Origin: Kushneria pakistanensis | Lineage (GTDB): Bacteria; Pseudomonadota; Gammaproteobacteria; Pseudomonadales; Halomonadaceae | Assembly (NCBI RefSeq): GCF_014652795.1 | Contig: NZ_BMZM01000001.1 | Span: 124,001 to 188,000 of the forward strand | Direction: 5' to 3' | DNA length: 64,000 nt | Shown here: positions 37,021 to 46,532 of the stretch, piece after piece | Layout: every line of letters starts with the position of its first letter | Numbering within the stretch: position 1 is the first letter of the stretch | Translations under genes and position numbers: made by a program | Notes under the pieces: model-generated | What the model saw: the letters and a program-made list of their open reading frames with translations, nothing else | Told to the model about the DNA's origin: nothing | The model's database searches: none

Positions 37021-37317
37021 TCAAAATCCCTCTTCGCGGCTGGAATTGACCTGCTCGCGCAGTTCCTTGCCAGGCTTGAAGTGGGGGACATGCTTGCCAC
37101 TGAGGCTGACGGGATCGCCGGTTTTGGGATTGCGCCCCGTGCGTGGCTCACGATAGTGGAGGGAGAAACTGCCAAAGCCACGGATTTCGACACGGCCACC
37201 GTTGGCCAGCGTATCGGTAATATCGTCAAGAATCAGGCGAACCGCCGACTCTACCTCCTTGACGGACAGCTCTGACTGTTGCGCGGCAATCTGTTCGATC
37301 AATTCGGACTTCGTCAT
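37021..37317 (-). CDS. ihfB: Integration host factor subunit beta
   Basis: IHF is a DNA-bending histone-like heterodimer used in recombination, replication and transcription. The 98-residue protein has [13 protein letters not shown] at the start, [15 protein letters not shown], and the DNA-intercalating beta-arm region [30 protein letters not shown]. It is followed by lapA after 135 bp. The rpsA gene that usually precedes ihfB is absent; sdhE diverges instead. Confidence 0.96.
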   Translation of the reverse strand: MTKSELIEQIAAQQSELSVKEVESAVRLILDDITDTLANGGRVEIRGFGSFSLHYREPRTGRNPKTGDPVSLSGKHVPHFKPGKELREQVNSSREEGF

Positions 37318-37524
37318 CAGGGGTTCTCCATCCGTCCTGTCGGGAGCCTTCAAGGGCCTTTTGTTTGTCCTCAGCATAGCCGCTAATGTGAGATAAAACA
37401 ACGCACTACATACGGGCTAAAATTCATGTCAGGTCCGGCTTTCAAAGTTCGAGACAATCATGGGCGTGGCGCGCTGGCTGCGTATAATGGCGCAGGGGCA
37501 ACCGCCATCTGACAGGAGAGTAAC

Positions 37525-37818
37525 GTGAGCGAACAAAAAGCCTTTGATGCCACGGCGCGCAAGCGTCTTTACTGGCATTCCCGTCGTGGCATGTGGGAGC
37601 TGGACCTTATGCTGGTGCCCTTTTTCGAGAACCGTTTCGACGAGCTCAGCGATGAAGATCAGTATGCCTATCAGGCGCTGCTCGCCGAGGAAGATCAGGA
37701 TCTTTTCCTGTGGCTTATGCGTCGCGAAATGCCCGGCAATCAGGCGCTGGTGCCCATTATCACGCAGATTGTGGATTATGCCGAAAACACCCATACAAGT
37801 GACGTTCGCCCGCTCTAG
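37525..37818 (+). CDS. sdhE: FAD assembly factor SdhE
   Basis: SdhE helps attach FAD covalently to succinate dehydrogenase flavoprotein. The 97-residue protein has the essential RGxxE motif as SRRGMWELDLML, then FENRFDELSDEDQYAYQALLAEEDQDLFLWLM. The start codon is GTG at 37525, seven bases after AGGAG. It overlaps ygfX by 41 bp, the standard sdhE-ygfX pair. Confidence 0.93.
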   Translation: MSEQKAFDATARKRLYWHSRRGMWELDLMLVPFFENRFDELSDEDQYAYQALLAEEDQDLFLWLMRREMPGNQALVPIITQIVDYAENTHTSDVRPL

Positions 37819-38188
37819 GGTGGCAGCCGGTCTGTACCTGCTGGTCGGTGGCGCCATTGCGCTGGCCTGCGCTACCTGGCTCTCGCCGGTCTGGGCCGCC
37901 GTGGTATTTGTCGTACTGGGTGGGCTGGGGTGGCAACAGGCCGGGCACGTGCCGCCACCGCTTCGCACGAGCGGCCATGGCCAGTGGGAGCAGTATCGTC
38001 ATGGTCAGTGGCACGCCGTGACGCTTGAGGTATCACGGCTGGGACCACTGCTGTGTGAGGTGCGTATCGCGCGTCGCCGTTACGCGCTCTGGTATGACAT
38101 GGTCGCGCCCGAGCAGTTTCGTCAACTGCGTCGGGCGTTTTTGGATCGACCTCCGGCTAAGGGTCTGCGCGACACGGCTCAGGGCTGA
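37778..38188 (+). CDS. ygfX: YgfX (CptA-like) inner membrane protein
   Basis: The 136-residue protein has an N-terminal hydrophobic hairpin (AAGLYLLVGGAIALACATWL, then SPVWAAVVFVVLGGLGW). The soluble part ends EQFRQLRRAFLD, as in YgfX. The Escherichia coli homologue has been described as a toxin-like protein affecting FtsZ/MreB, but its pairing with sdhE suggests another role. The start at 37778 lies inside sdhE in another frame and lacks a strong Shine-Dalgarno, so it is tentative. Its stop overlaps the FUSC gene end by 10 bp. Confidence 0.78.
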   Translation: MPKTPIQVTFARSRVAAGLYLLVGGAIALACATWLSPVWAAVVFVVLGGLGWQQAGHVPPPLRTSGHGQWEQYRHGQWHAVTLEVSRLGPLLCEVRIARRRYALWYDMVAPEQFRQLRRAFLDRPPAKGLRDTAQG

Positions 38189-39318
38189 GCGCTGTCGGGG
38201 CGCTCGTCGCTCAGGCGCCTGCCACCCACCAGATGATGACGACTGGCACGTTTTCTCAGGCGCGAGCTGGGCAGGCGCTGGATATTGCTCAGATAGCCCA
38301 CCAGCGCCCGTGCCTGACGAGCCAGCTCACGATTGAGCCATAGGTAGCCACTGGGGCTGAACAGGGCGCGCCCTGAAGAGGAACGCCCGGAGAAGGCGCG
38401 ATTGACGTAGCGCTGCAGATCCAGTGCTGCGATCTCCAGATCGATCTCCTGACCGGTGCGGATCTGATGGGCCAGCGCTGACAGGGCCCGTGCCAGTATC
38501 TGCTGTTCACTGCGCAGCCCCTCAAGACTTTCAATGATGTCGTGGCCATTGCGGGTATCCCAGTGGGTTTCCAGCAGCAGCTCGACGGTGGAAATCATGC
38601 GCCGCTCCAGCGACAGCAGGCTGTTGAGTTCGCCGCGGCGCAGTCTCCCTTCCTTGTGAACGGCATCGATCAGACCGCGCTGCTTGATCAGCTGCGTGGT
38701 GGTCTTTTTCATCTCTTCGAGTGTCTGATCGTGATCGGCCTCGGTGGCCACGGTATGGGCATAATAAAGGCTTGCCAGGCGGTCGAGGTTGTCGGCCAGC
38801 ATGAAGCGGAAAAGGTCCGTGGCCTTCTGGGGCAGCACGATGATGGTGATGACGATACCGATGCTGGTGCCCAGCAGCACATCGAAGGCGCGCCATAGCG
38901 CAATGGTCAGATCCTCGTTGCCATCGCCGGTCACCATCAAGAGCGTGATGCCAAACATCAAAACGCTATAGCCATAGCGCGAGGTAAAGGTGGCGTGCAG
39001 CGCCACGGCAATGGCGGCCAGCGTCAGCACTTGAATGGTGCCTGACGGCGCCGCCGGAATCAGCAGCAATACGATGCCCAGAAGTCCACCCAGGGCGGTA
39101 CCGATCAGACGCTGCCCGCCCTTGTCGAGCACGCCGCCGACATGGGGCAAATTGCCCATGACCATCAGGGTACTGACCGGCGCCCAGATGCTGTGGGGAA
39201 TATTGAAAAGCGAGATGATGAAAAATGTGATGCTGAGCGCGATGGTGGCGCGCAGCGTATAGAGATAGTGACGATAACGATAATTGAAGTAGGGATCGCG
39301 AAAGCGTATGCGTGCCAT
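38179..39318 (-). CDS. FUSC family inner-membrane protein
   Basis: The 379-residue protein has six or so N-terminal membrane helices with the fusaric-acid-resistance-type motif IPHSIWAPVSTLMVMGNLPHVGGVLDKGGQRLIGTALGGLLG, here described by its parts. A cytoplasmic helical domain follows, starting about residue 175. Relatives (YccS, AaeB-like) export aromatic acids or have unknown roles. It is monocistronic and convergent with ygfX. Confidence 0.87.
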   Translation of the reverse strand: MARIRFRDPYFNYRYRHYLYTLRATIALSITFFIISLFNIPHSIWAPVSTLMVMGNLPHVGGVLDKGGQRLIGTALGGLLGIVLLLIPAAPSGTIQVLTLAAIAVALHATFTSRYGYSVLMFGITLLMVTGDGNEDLTIALWRAFDVLLGTSIGIVITIIVLPQKATDLFRFMLADNLDRLASLYYAHTVATEADHDQTLEEMKKTTTQLIKQRGLIDAVHKEGRLRRGELNSLLSLERRMISTVELLLETHWDTRNGHDIIESLEGLRSEQQILARALSALAHQIRTGQEIDLEIAALDLQRYVNRAFSGRSSSGRALFSPSGYLWLNRELARQARALVGYLSNIQRLPSSRLRKRASRHHLVGGRRLSDERPDSAQP

Positions 39319-39433
39319 GGGGCGCCGGACTGAATGAATGAGTATCCCTATCTTATCGTCGAAGAATCCAAAAACTCGAGGGATAATCCTCTTTTACGGG
39401 CGCTCGGGGCGACATGTGCCGCCCCGATATGTG

Positions 39434-40459
39434 TCATGCCGCACTGGTCAGGCGCTTCTCCATGATCTCCTCGGCAAAGTGGCAGGCCACCCGGGCGCCT
39501 TCGACCTCGCGAAGCGCCGGCCGGCTGTCGGCGCATTCGGGACGGGCGTGCGGACAGCGTCGATGAAAGGCGCAGCCCGAGGGCGGTGACAGCGGTGAGG
39601 GCAGCTCACCGCTGAGCGCGATCCGGGTCCGACGCTCATCGGGATTGACCGACGGGGTCGCTGACAGCAGCGCCTGGGTGTAAGGATGGCGCGGCGTCTC
39701 GAAAAGCGCTTCGCGCGAACCGACCTCTACCGGCCGGCCCAGATACATCACCATGACGTTATCCGCCACGTGTCGCACCACGCTCAGGTCATGCGAAATG
39801 AACAGATATGCCAGGCCAAATTCCTCCTGCAGGTCGTTGAGCAGATTGAGTACCTGAGCCTGCACCGACACGTCCAGTGCCGATACCGGCTCATCGAGCA
39901 CCAGCACCCGGGGACGCAGCATCAGCGCGCGGGCCACGGCAATGCGCTGGCGCTGGCCGCCGGAGAACATGTGCGGATAGCGGTCATAGTGCTCCGGGCG
40001 AAGCCCGACACGGGCCAGCATGTCGCATGCCATACGCCGGCGCTCATCGGCCGACGTATTGGTGTTGATGACCAGCGGCTCTTCCAGAATGGTCCCAATG
40101 CGCTTGCGCGGATTGAGCGAGCCATAGGGATTTTGGAACACCATCTGCACATCGCGGCGCAGTGCGGCCAGGGTCTGTCGATCCGGATGGGCGGCATCGT
40201 GTCCGCCGATTGACAGTTCTCCCGAAGACGGGGTCTCCACCAGGGTCAGCATGCGGGCCAGCGTTGACTTGCCACAGCCGGACTCGCCCACCACGGCCAG
40301 GGTTTCCCCGGCATGCAGGGTAAAGCTGACGCCACGAACGGCGTGCAGCTCGGCGCGGCGCAAAAAGCCCTGGCGCACCTGATAGGTCTGGACGAGATCG
40401 CGCGCCTCCATCAAGGGGGCAACGGACAGGGATTCATCAAGAAGGTCGGGTCGGCTCAT
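39434..40459 (-). CDS. dppF: Dipeptide ABC transporter ATP-binding protein DppF
   Basis: The 341-residue ATPase has Walker A GESGCGKST, signature FSGGQRQRIAVARAL and Walker B VLVLDEPVSALDVS. The oligopeptide-transporter C-terminal cysteine block is GCAFHRRCPHARPEC. It forms the ATPase pair with DppD. The start overlaps the dppD stop by ATGA (40459-40456), showing tight coupling. It ends the dppBCDF unit. Confidence 0.94.
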   Translation of the reverse strand: MSRPDLLDESLSVAPLMEARDLVQTYQVRQGFLRRAELHAVRGVSFTLHAGETLAVVGESGCGKSTLARMLTLVETPSSGELSIGGHDAAHPDRQTLAALRRDVQMVFQNPYGSLNPRKRIGTILEEPLVINTNTSADERRRMACDMLARVGLRPEHYDRYPHMFSGGQRQRIAVARALMLRPRVLVLDEPVSALDVSVQAQVLNLLNDLQEEFGLAYLFISHDLSVVRHVADNVMVMYLGRPVEVGSREALFETPRHPYTQALLSATPSVNPDERRTRIALSGELPSPLSPPSGCAFHRRCPHARPECADSRPALREVEGARVACHFAEEIMEKRLTSAA

Positions 40460-41457
40460 GACATGATCTCCAGATCTTCTTCATTGAGCGGGTGATAACA
40501 GCGGACATGACGAATGCCGAGACCGGTTTCGGCGTGCATGGTCACCAGCGCCGGGCGGCTGGCGCGGCAGTCCGGGCGTGCATGGGTGCAGCGCGGATGA
40601 AAAAGACACCCCTGCGGGCGGTCATTGATGCCTGGCACTACACCCGGAATGGTCGGCAGGCGCGCCGTACCCGGATGGCGCTCCGGCAGCGCGTTGAGCA
40701 GTGCCCCGGTGTAGGGATGGGCGGGCTCGCGGAAGACGTCATGACTGACACCGGTTTCCATCAGCTGTCCGGCGTACATGACAGCCACGCGGCGGGCTGC
40801 ACCTGCCACTACGCCCATGTCATGGGTGATCAGAATCATCGCCATGCCGCGCTCTTCCTGCAGGCGCATCAGAAGATCCAGAATCTGCGCCTGAATGGTC
40901 ACATCCAGCGCCGTGGTCGGCTCATCGGCAATCAACAGCCGCGGATTGCAGGCAATTGCCATGGCGATCATCACACGCTGGTTCATGCCGCCCGAGAGCT
41001 GGTGCGGGTAGTCATTCAGGCGTTTGGCCGGAGCAGGAATGCCGACCTGGTCCAGCAGTTCGATGGCGCGCTCACGCCGCTGGCGACGGCTGCCGCCTTC
41101 ATGGGCCCTGATGGCTTCCAGCAGCTGAAAGCCGATGGTAAAGCTCGGGTTGAGGCTGGTGCTCGGTTCCTGAAAGATCATGGCAATATCGTTGCCGGTC
41201 AGGCGTCGCCGGGCACGGTCGCTCAGGGTCTGCATGTCCTGGCCGGCAAAGTGAAAACGGCTGGCCTCGACCCGGGCGTTGAAGGGCAAAAGCCCCATCA
41301 TGGCCAGCATGGTGACGCTCTTGCCGGAACCCGACTCCCCCACGATGCCGAGCACTTCGCCTTCATTCAGGGTCAGACTCAGATCCGAGACCGCGGCAAA
41401 GCTGCCTTCATCCGTGTCGAAGGACACGCTGAGCTGTTCAATCTCCAGAAGCGCCAT
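40456..41457 (-). CDS. dppD: Dipeptide ABC transporter ATP-binding protein DppD
   Basis: The 333-residue protein has Walker [10 protein letters not shown], signature [14 protein letters not shown] and Walker [15 protein letters not shown]. The C-terminal cysteine block [15 protein letters not shown] and a later HVRCYHP suggest a four-cysteine site, which in some homologues binds an iron-sulfur cluster. ATG at 41457 follows CAGGAGAG; a longer start at 41529 overlaps dppC and is rejected. Confidence 0.94.
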   Translation of the reverse strand: MALLEIEQLSVSFDTDEGSFAAVSDLSLTLNEGEVLGIVGESGSGKSVTMLAMMGLLPFNARVEASRFHFAGQDMQTLSDRARRRLTGNDIAMIFQEPSTSLNPSFTIGFQLLEAIRAHEGGSRRQRRERAIELLDQVGIPAPAKRLNDYPHQLSGGMNQRVMIAMAIACNPRLLIADEPTTALDVTIQAQILDLLMRLQEERGMAMILITHDMGVVAGAARRVAVMYAGQLMETGVSHDVFREPAHPYTGALLNALPERHPGTARLPTIPGVVPGINDRPQGCLFHPRCTHARPDCRASRPALVTMHAETGLGIRHVRCYHPLNEEDLEIMS

Positions 41458-41528
41458 GGCGCTCTCCTGTTGTGAAATGATCGACGTTTGTCGTTGTTGT
41501 CGTGTCCGGTCGCTCATGGCCTGTGCCA

Positions 41529-42467
41529 TCAGCGCTTGAGGCGCGGATCAAGCGCGTCGCGCAGCCCATCGCCCATGATGTTGAAGGCCAGTACCGTGAT
41601 CAGGACCGCAAGCCCCGGGAAGGTCACCACCCACCAGGCCTGCAGCACATACTGGCGGGCATCGGCCAGCATGCTGCCCCATTCCGGCGTCGGCGGCTGG
41701 GCACCCAGGCCCAGAAAGCCCAGCGCGGCGGCATCAAGCACGGCATTGGAGAAGCTGAGCGTGGCCTGCACGATCAGCGGCGCCAGGCAGTTGGGCAGAA
41801 TGGTAATGAACATCAGGCGAAACATGCCGGCGCCGGCCAGCCTTGATGCCATCACGTATTCGCGCTCGCGCTCGGTGATGACCGAGCTGCGCGTCAGGCG
41901 CACGTAGTGGGGCAGATAGACCACCGCGATTGCCAGCATGGCGTTGAACAGTCCGGGCCCGAGGACGGCGACCACCACCACGGCCAGCAGCAGGCTTGGG
42001 ATCGACAGCATGATGTCCATCAGGCGCATGATGAGGGTATCGACCCAGCCACGCAGAAAGCCGGCCAGAAGGCCCAGCAGCACGCCGATGCCCAGCGACA
42101 GCGATACCACGATGACGCCGATGGTCATGGAAAGCCTCGCACCGTGGATCAGGCGACTTAATATGTCGCGGCCCAGATCATCGGTACCCAGCACAAAGCG
42201 CATTGTGCCGCCGTCCTGCCAGAAGGGCGGGGTCAGCACGCTGTCACGAAACTGCGCAACCGGTGAATAGGGCGCGACCACGTCGGCCAGACAGGCGATC
42301 AAAACGATCAGCGCGATAATGACCATGCCGACCAGCGCGGCGCGGTTGCGACGAAAGGCGCGCCACACATCGCGCAGCGGGGAAGGCCGTCCGGGAGCGC
42401 GCGCTGCGGGTAAACCTTCATCGAGCTCCGGCACGGCCGCCGGCGGCTGAGGGGTAACCTGTGTCAT
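41529..42467 (-). CDS. dppC: Dipeptide ABC transporter permease DppC
   Basis: The 312-residue permease has a polar N-terminal arm and then the OppC N-terminal helix (NRAALVGMVIIALIVLIACLA). The conserved segment LGTDDLGRDILSRLIHGARLS and the coupling loop EREREYVMASRLAGAGMFRLMF follow. It forms the membrane channel with DppB, 17 bp upstream, and is followed by dppD. Confidence 0.94.
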   Translation of the reverse strand: MTQVTPQPPAAVPELDEGLPAARAPGRPSPLRDVWRAFRRNRAALVGMVIIALIVLIACLADVVAPYSPVAQFRDSVLTPPFWQDGGTMRFVLGTDDLGRDILSRLIHGARLSMTIGVIVVSLSLGIGVLLGLLAGFLRGWVDTLIMRLMDIMLSIPSLLLAVVVVAVLGPGLFNAMLAIAVVYLPHYVRLTRSSVITEREREYVMASRLAGAGMFRLMFITILPNCLAPLIVQATLSFSNAVLDAAALGFLGLGAQPPTPEWGSMLADARQYVLQAWWVVTFPGLAVLITVLAFNIMGDGLRDALDPRLKR

Positions 42468-42484
42468 ATCCGTGATCTCCGGGC

Positions 42485-43495
42485 TCAGCGATGGTGGCGA
42501 ATGCGGGGATTGATCAGCCCATAGAGCAGATCAACGATCAGATTGACAACCATGACGATCAGGGCAATCAGCAGGATGCCGCCCTGAAGCGAGGGGTAGT
42601 CGCGCCGGCTGACGGCATCGATCAGCCATTTGCCGATACCGGGCCAGGAGAAGATGGTTTCGGTGAGGATGGCACCGGAAAAGAGCAATCCGATCTGTAG
42701 CCCGATCACGGTCGTGACCGGGATCATGGCGTTGCGCAGAGCGTGGATCGCGATGATGCGCCAGGGCGAAAGCCCCTTGGCGCGGGCAGTGCGGATATAG
42801 TCTTCGCCGAGCACCTCAAGAATCGATGAGCGGGTCATGCGCGCGATCACGGCCAGCGGAATGGTCGCCAGCACGATCGTGGGCAAAACCAGATGGCGCA
42901 GGGCATCCACGAAGGCGCCGGGCTCGCCGGAGAGCAGGGTGTCGATCAGCATGAAGCCGGTCGGGGTCTCGATCCAGAAGCTTGATGAGAGCCGTCCCGA
43001 GACCGGCGTCCAGCCCAGAATCCCCGAGAAGAAGATGATCAGCAAAAGCCCCCACCAGAAAATCGGCATCGAATAGCCGGTCAGTGAGGTACCCATCACG
43101 GTGTGATCAATGATCGAGCCGCGTTTGATACCGGCAATCACGCCCAGCGGGATGCCCAGACACACGGCCAGCAGCATGGCGCAAAAGCCAAGCTCGAGCG
43201 TGGCCGGGAACAGGGATAAAAACTCATCGAGCACCGGGTTGCTGCTGATCAGGGAGTGGCCCAGATCGCCCTGGACCAGATTGCCCAGAAAGCTCAGGTA
43301 CTGCTCCCACAAAGGCCGATCAAGCCCCAGTTCGGCCATCACCTGAGCGTGACGCTCGGCCGAGATACCGCGCTCGCCGGCCATGATGGCCACCGGGTCG
43401 CCGGGGATCAGATGAACCAGCGTGAAAGTAATCAGGGTGATTCCCAAAAGCGTGGGAATCAGCATCAGAAGTTTGCGAAAGACAAAGCTCAACAT
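42485..43495 (-). CDS. dppB: Dipeptide ABC transporter permease DppB
   Basis: The 336-residue permease has the DppB/OppB start LIPTLLGITLITFTLVHLIPGDPV, six helices and the coupling loop GEDYIRTARAKGLSPWRIIAIHALRNAMIP. It pairs with DppC to move peptides. It begins a dppBCDF unit 441 bp downstream of the ldcA stop, so it probably has its own promoter in that gap. No clear Shine-Dalgarno precedes the ATG. Confidence 0.94.
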   Translation of the reverse strand: MLSFVFRKLLMLIPTLLGITLITFTLVHLIPGDPVAIMAGERGISAERHAQVMAELGLDRPLWEQYLSFLGNLVQGDLGHSLISSNPVLDEFLSLFPATLELGFCAMLLAVCLGIPLGVIAGIKRGSIIDHTVMGTSLTGYSMPIFWWGLLLIIFFSGILGWTPVSGRLSSSFWIETPTGFMLIDTLLSGEPGAFVDALRHLVLPTIVLATIPLAVIARMTRSSILEVLGEDYIRTARAKGLSPWRIIAIHALRNAMIPVTTVIGLQIGLLFSGAILTETIFSWPGIGKWLIDAVSRRDYPSLQGGILLIALIVMVVNLIVDLLYGLINPRIRHHR

Positions 43496-43936
43496 AGGGT
43501 TATTCCGCCGCCGCGAACGTGTGATCCGGGCCTGCGAGCACGCGCCGACATGGCCTGTGGGCCAGAAGACGTGGTGATCAGCAGGAGTGGGCAGGTAATG
43601 AATGACGGCGACGCCTCAGCGCGCCCCATTCATGCCTGAAAATCCGGGGGGGCGTTCAGCCGGTGCCTGATTGGGACAGGCCGGCGGCGCATGTGGCGCG
43701 AAGGGTCAGGCGGGTCTTGTAAAGCCGTCGAGCGGAGAGGGTATTGGTCATGGTCATTTGTCCGTACTTGTTATTGTTGCTGCAGCGAACCTGCCTCGTA
43801 AGCAGTGTTGCAGTAAGTGATAGACCCTATGCGATTCCCCGGACACTGTCCATGCCCGCAATGACGCATGGACAAGCGTCAGCACCTGTCAGCGACTCTT
43901 TCATTGACGTTGTCAGTCGTTTTTTGAAAGATGCCA
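43496..43936. other. 441-bp gene-free gap between ldcA and dppB
   Basis: The gap holds no convincing gene. On the minus strand there is a 33-codon open frame (43757-43656, starting MTMTNTLSARR) with no Shine-Dalgarno. The dppB promoter must be here or upstream. I see no strong sigma-70 match and no terminator hairpin. Confidence 0.5.
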
Positions 43937-44869
43937 TCAGGCAGGCGACCAGGAAAGCGCCGATGTTTCCAGGCGTGCCGTTCGGCCCACCGGCCATGCC
44001 TGGTTGTGATCGCCGTGGCCAAAGGGCAGGCCGTGGTAGAGCGCAATATCATGTGGGGCCAGCCATTCCTGAATGATCGCTTCGAGGCTGGTGTCCGTAC
44101 CGGTACTGTCACAGTCGGTGAAACTGCCCAGACAGACCGCGCGAATGCGGGTCAGATCAATGCTTGCCAGCAGTTGATACAGATTGCGCTCAAGGCGATA
44201 CAAGCGCTCGCCCACGTCCTCCAGCATCAGGATCGCCCCCTGAGGCACATGCAGCGCGGCAGGCGTGCCGGCCATGCTGGCAAGCGTGGTGAGGTTGCCA
44301 CCGATGAGCACACCTTCCACGGGTGCCGTGGGGCCTGCCACGTGCTCGGCGCGCATGTACCCGCCATCCCCTGCCAGTACCGGTGCAATGCTTGTCATGG
44401 CCTCGGCGCGCGCCGTTCGAGCCTCACCTTCTGCATGTTCAAGCAGGGCCAGTTCGGTCGTCACCGGCGCATGAATGGCGCGGCGGTCGCGAGCATGGAA
44501 GGCACTCAGCAGCACGCTGATATCGGAATACCCCAGCAGCGGCACATCGGGCAGGCGCTGCCAGTCGATGTGATCGATGAGCTGCGCGCAGCCGTAACCA
44601 CCGCGCAGACACCACACTGCCGCCACGTCCGCTAGGTTGAAGGCCGCGTACAGATCCGTCAGACGCTGCTCAACCGTGCCGGCCAGATAACGATGCCGGG
44701 CCCCGGCGTTATCCATGAGACGTGGGGTGTAGCCCATCTGTCCGAGCAGGGTGCAGATGGTCTCGATGCGCTCGGGCAGCACGGCGCCGGCCGGCGCGAT
44801 AAGCGCTACAGTGCAGGGGCCATCACCCAGCGGGCGCAGTGTGGAGAGTTCAGTGAGAGATGGTGTCAT
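43937..44869 (-). CDS. ldcA: LD-carboxypeptidase (S66 family, murein tetrapeptide carboxypeptidase-like)
   Basis: LdcA removes the terminal D-alanine from murein tetrapeptides during cell-wall recycling in the cytoplasm. The 310-residue protein has the S66 pattern CLRGGYGCAQLID and nucleophile Ser in LLGYSDISVLL. LIGGNLTTLASMAGTP, LMLEDVGE and the late GLPFGHGDHN (catalytic His) follow. ATG at 44869 is preferred; a longer frame to 45244 overlaps dppA antiparallel reading and is rejected. It sits between dppA and dppB, hinting at uptake and trimming of murein peptides. Confidence 0.92.
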   Translation of the reverse strand: MTPSLTELSTLRPLGDGPCTVALIAPAGAVLPERIETICTLLGQMGYTPRLMDNAGARHRYLAGTVEQRLTDLYAAFNLADVAAVWCLRGGYGCAQLIDHIDWQRLPDVPLLGYSDISVLLSAFHARDRRAIHAPVTTELALLEHAEGEARTARAEAMTSIAPVLAGDGGYMRAEHVAGPTAPVEGVLIGGNLTTLASMAGTPAALHVPQGAILMLEDVGERLYRLERNLYQLLASIDLTRIRAVCLGSFTDCDSTGTDTSLEAIIQEWLAPHDIALYHGLPFGHGDHNQAWPVGRTARLETSALSWSPA

Positions 44870-44890
44870 GGCAGTGGTCCGAAAGACGTG

Positions 44891-44916
44891 AAAAACCCCG
44901 CTCGAACGAGCGGGGT
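44891..44916 (-). terminator. Intrinsic terminator of dppA
   Basis: Stem ACCCCGCTC (44895-44903) pairs with GAGCGGGGT (44908-44916), GAAC loop. On the minus strand a T-run follows. It separates dppA from ldcA. Confidence 0.85.
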
Positions 44917-44936
44917 GACATCCTACGTCAGGGGGC

Positions 44937-46532
44937 CTACTCCTTGATATCCACCCCGTAGAAGGTATGCACGCCGGTCGGCTGCACCTGATAGCCGGTG
45001 ACGTTGCTGCGCACCGGCTCATAAACGATTGAATGGGCAATCGGCAGCCAGGGCATCTGATCGCGGAAGATCTCCTGTGCCTGCACGTAAAGCTTCGCGC
45101 GCTCGTCCTGATCGGTGGCGGTCGCTGCCTGGCGCACGATGTCGTCGTATTCCTCGTTGCACCACTTGGCGTAGTTGGAGCCATCACGCGCGGCGTTACA
45201 CGACAGCAGCGTATTGAGAAAGTTGTCCGGGTCGCCGTTGTCACCTGTCCAGCCGAACAGGCCGGTCATCGCTTCACCCTCGGTGGCCCGACGCAGATAC
45301 TCGCCCCACTCGTAGGAGACGATCTCGGCATTGACGCCAATATCTTTCCAGTCGGACTGGATGATCTCGGCCATGCGGCGTGCGTTGGGGTTATAGGGGC
45401 GCTGTACCGGCATTGCCCACAGTTGGGTCTTCAGGTTTTCAACGCCGGCCTCGGCCAGCAGCTTCCTGGCCTGCTCCGGGTCATGGGGGATTTCCTCGAC
45501 ATTTTCGTCATAGCCCCACAGCGTTGGCGGAATCGGGTTTTTGGCCTTCTCGCCGGCGCCCTGATAGACCGACTCGATGATCGCATCGCGATCCACGGCC
45601 ATGGAGAGTGCGCGGCGCACCCTGGGATCATCAAACGGCGGTTTCTGGGTCTGGAAGGAGAGATAGCCGATGTTCAGCCCCTCGGCCGATTCCAGATTGA
45701 TGTTGGGGTCGTTACGCATCGCCTCCAGGTCGGCCGGGTTGGGGTAGACCATGACCTGGCATTCGTTGGCCTGCAGCTTCTGGAAGCGCACCGAGGCGTC
45801 AGGGGTGATCGAAAAGACCAGCCGGTCCAGCGGCGACCTGCCTTCCCAGTAGTCCGGATGGGCCTGATAGCGGATATAGGCGTCGCGTTGAAAGCCGGCA
45901 AACTGGAACGGCCCCGTCCCTATCGGCTGCTGGTTCATGCGCTCGGTATGGCCTTCCTTCATCAGCTGGTCGGCGTACTCAGCCGAGAGGACCGAGGCGA
46001 AATCCATCGCCATGTCGGAGAGGAACGGCGCCGAGGCGCGGGTCAGGTGGAAGCGTACGGTGTGATCATCGACCTTCACGATGCGCTCGATCAGATCCGG
46101 CATGCCCATGCCTTCGAAGTATTCATAGCCGCTGCCGACCCCGTGCCAGGGGTGATCGTCTTCCAGCTGACGGTTGAACGAGTAGAGCACGTCATCGGCG
46201 TTGAACTCGCGCGAGGGCGTGAAGTAATTCGTGGTCTGGAATTTCACGCCCTCGCGCAGGTGGAAGGTGTAGGTCCTGCCATCATCGGAGACCTCCCACG
46301 ACTCGGCCAGTGCCGGCTTGATCTCGGTCGTGCCCGACTTGAACTGCACCAGGCGGTTGTAAATGGTGCGTGAGGAGGCATCAAAGGTGCCTCCGGCGGT
46401 GTAATGCTGCGGGTTGAAGCCTTCAGGGCTGGCTTCGGAACAGTAAACGAGGGTCTTGGCATGGGCGGTACCGGTGGCTGCGAGCAGCAGGCCACCTGCC
46501 AGCAGCAGCCGGCGGGAAGTTGTCTGAGTCAT
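44937..46532 (-). CDS. dppA: Dipeptide-binding periplasmic protein DppA
   Basis: The 531-residue protein has a signal peptide (LLLAGGLLLAATGTAHA, cut after AHA). The SBP_bac_5 family domain follows: LVYCSEASPEGFNPQHYTAGGTFDASS, here noted by its key residues, then FNADDVLYSFNRQ, PIGTGPFQF and SMAVDRDAI. The C-terminal part carries FGWTGDNGDPDNFL, typical of DppA rather than OppA. It binds di- and tripeptides and can carry haem or murein peptides in relatives. ATG at 46532 gives the signal peptide; a longer frame to 46628 is rejected. It has its own terminator, unusual for a dpp operon head. Confidence 0.94.
   Translation of the reverse strand: MTQTTSRRLLLAGGLLLAATGTAHAKTLVYCSEASPEGFNPQHYTAGGTFDASSRTIYNRLVQFKSGTTEIKPALAESWEVSDDGRTYTFHLREGVKFQTTNYFTPSREFNADDVLYSFNRQLEDDHPWHGVGSGYEYFEGMGMPDLIERIVKVDDHTVRFHLTRASAPFLSDMAMDFASVLSAEYADQLMKEGHTERMNQQPIGTGPFQFAGFQRDAYIRYQAHPDYWEGRSPLDRLVFSITPDASVRFQKLQANECQVMVYPNPADLEAMRNDPNINLESAEGLNIGYLSFQTQKPPFDDPRVRRALSMAVDRDAIIESVYQGAGEKAKNPIPPTLWGYDENVEEIPHDPEQARKLLAEAGVENLKTQLWAMPVQRPYNPNARRMAEIIQSDWKDIGVNAEIVSYEWGEYLRRATEGEAMTGLFGWTGDNGDPDNFLNTLLSCNAARDGSNYAKWCNEEYDDIVRQAATATDQDERAKLYVQAQEIFRDQMPWLPIAHSIVYEPVRSNVTGYQVQPTGVHTFYGVDIKE

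Noticed and set aside
39405-39426. Terminator after dppF
   Set aside because: A 7-bp stem (CGGGGCG/CGCCCCG) with an 8-base loop exists but no T-run follows on the minus strand. It is too weak to call.
43656-43757. 33-codon minus-strand frame between ldcA and dppB
   Set aside because: No Shine-Dalgarno and no recognisable motif; too short to support from sequence alone.
45033-46373. A 446-residue plus-strand open frame
   Set aside because: Antisense to dppA and without family motifs. Shadow.
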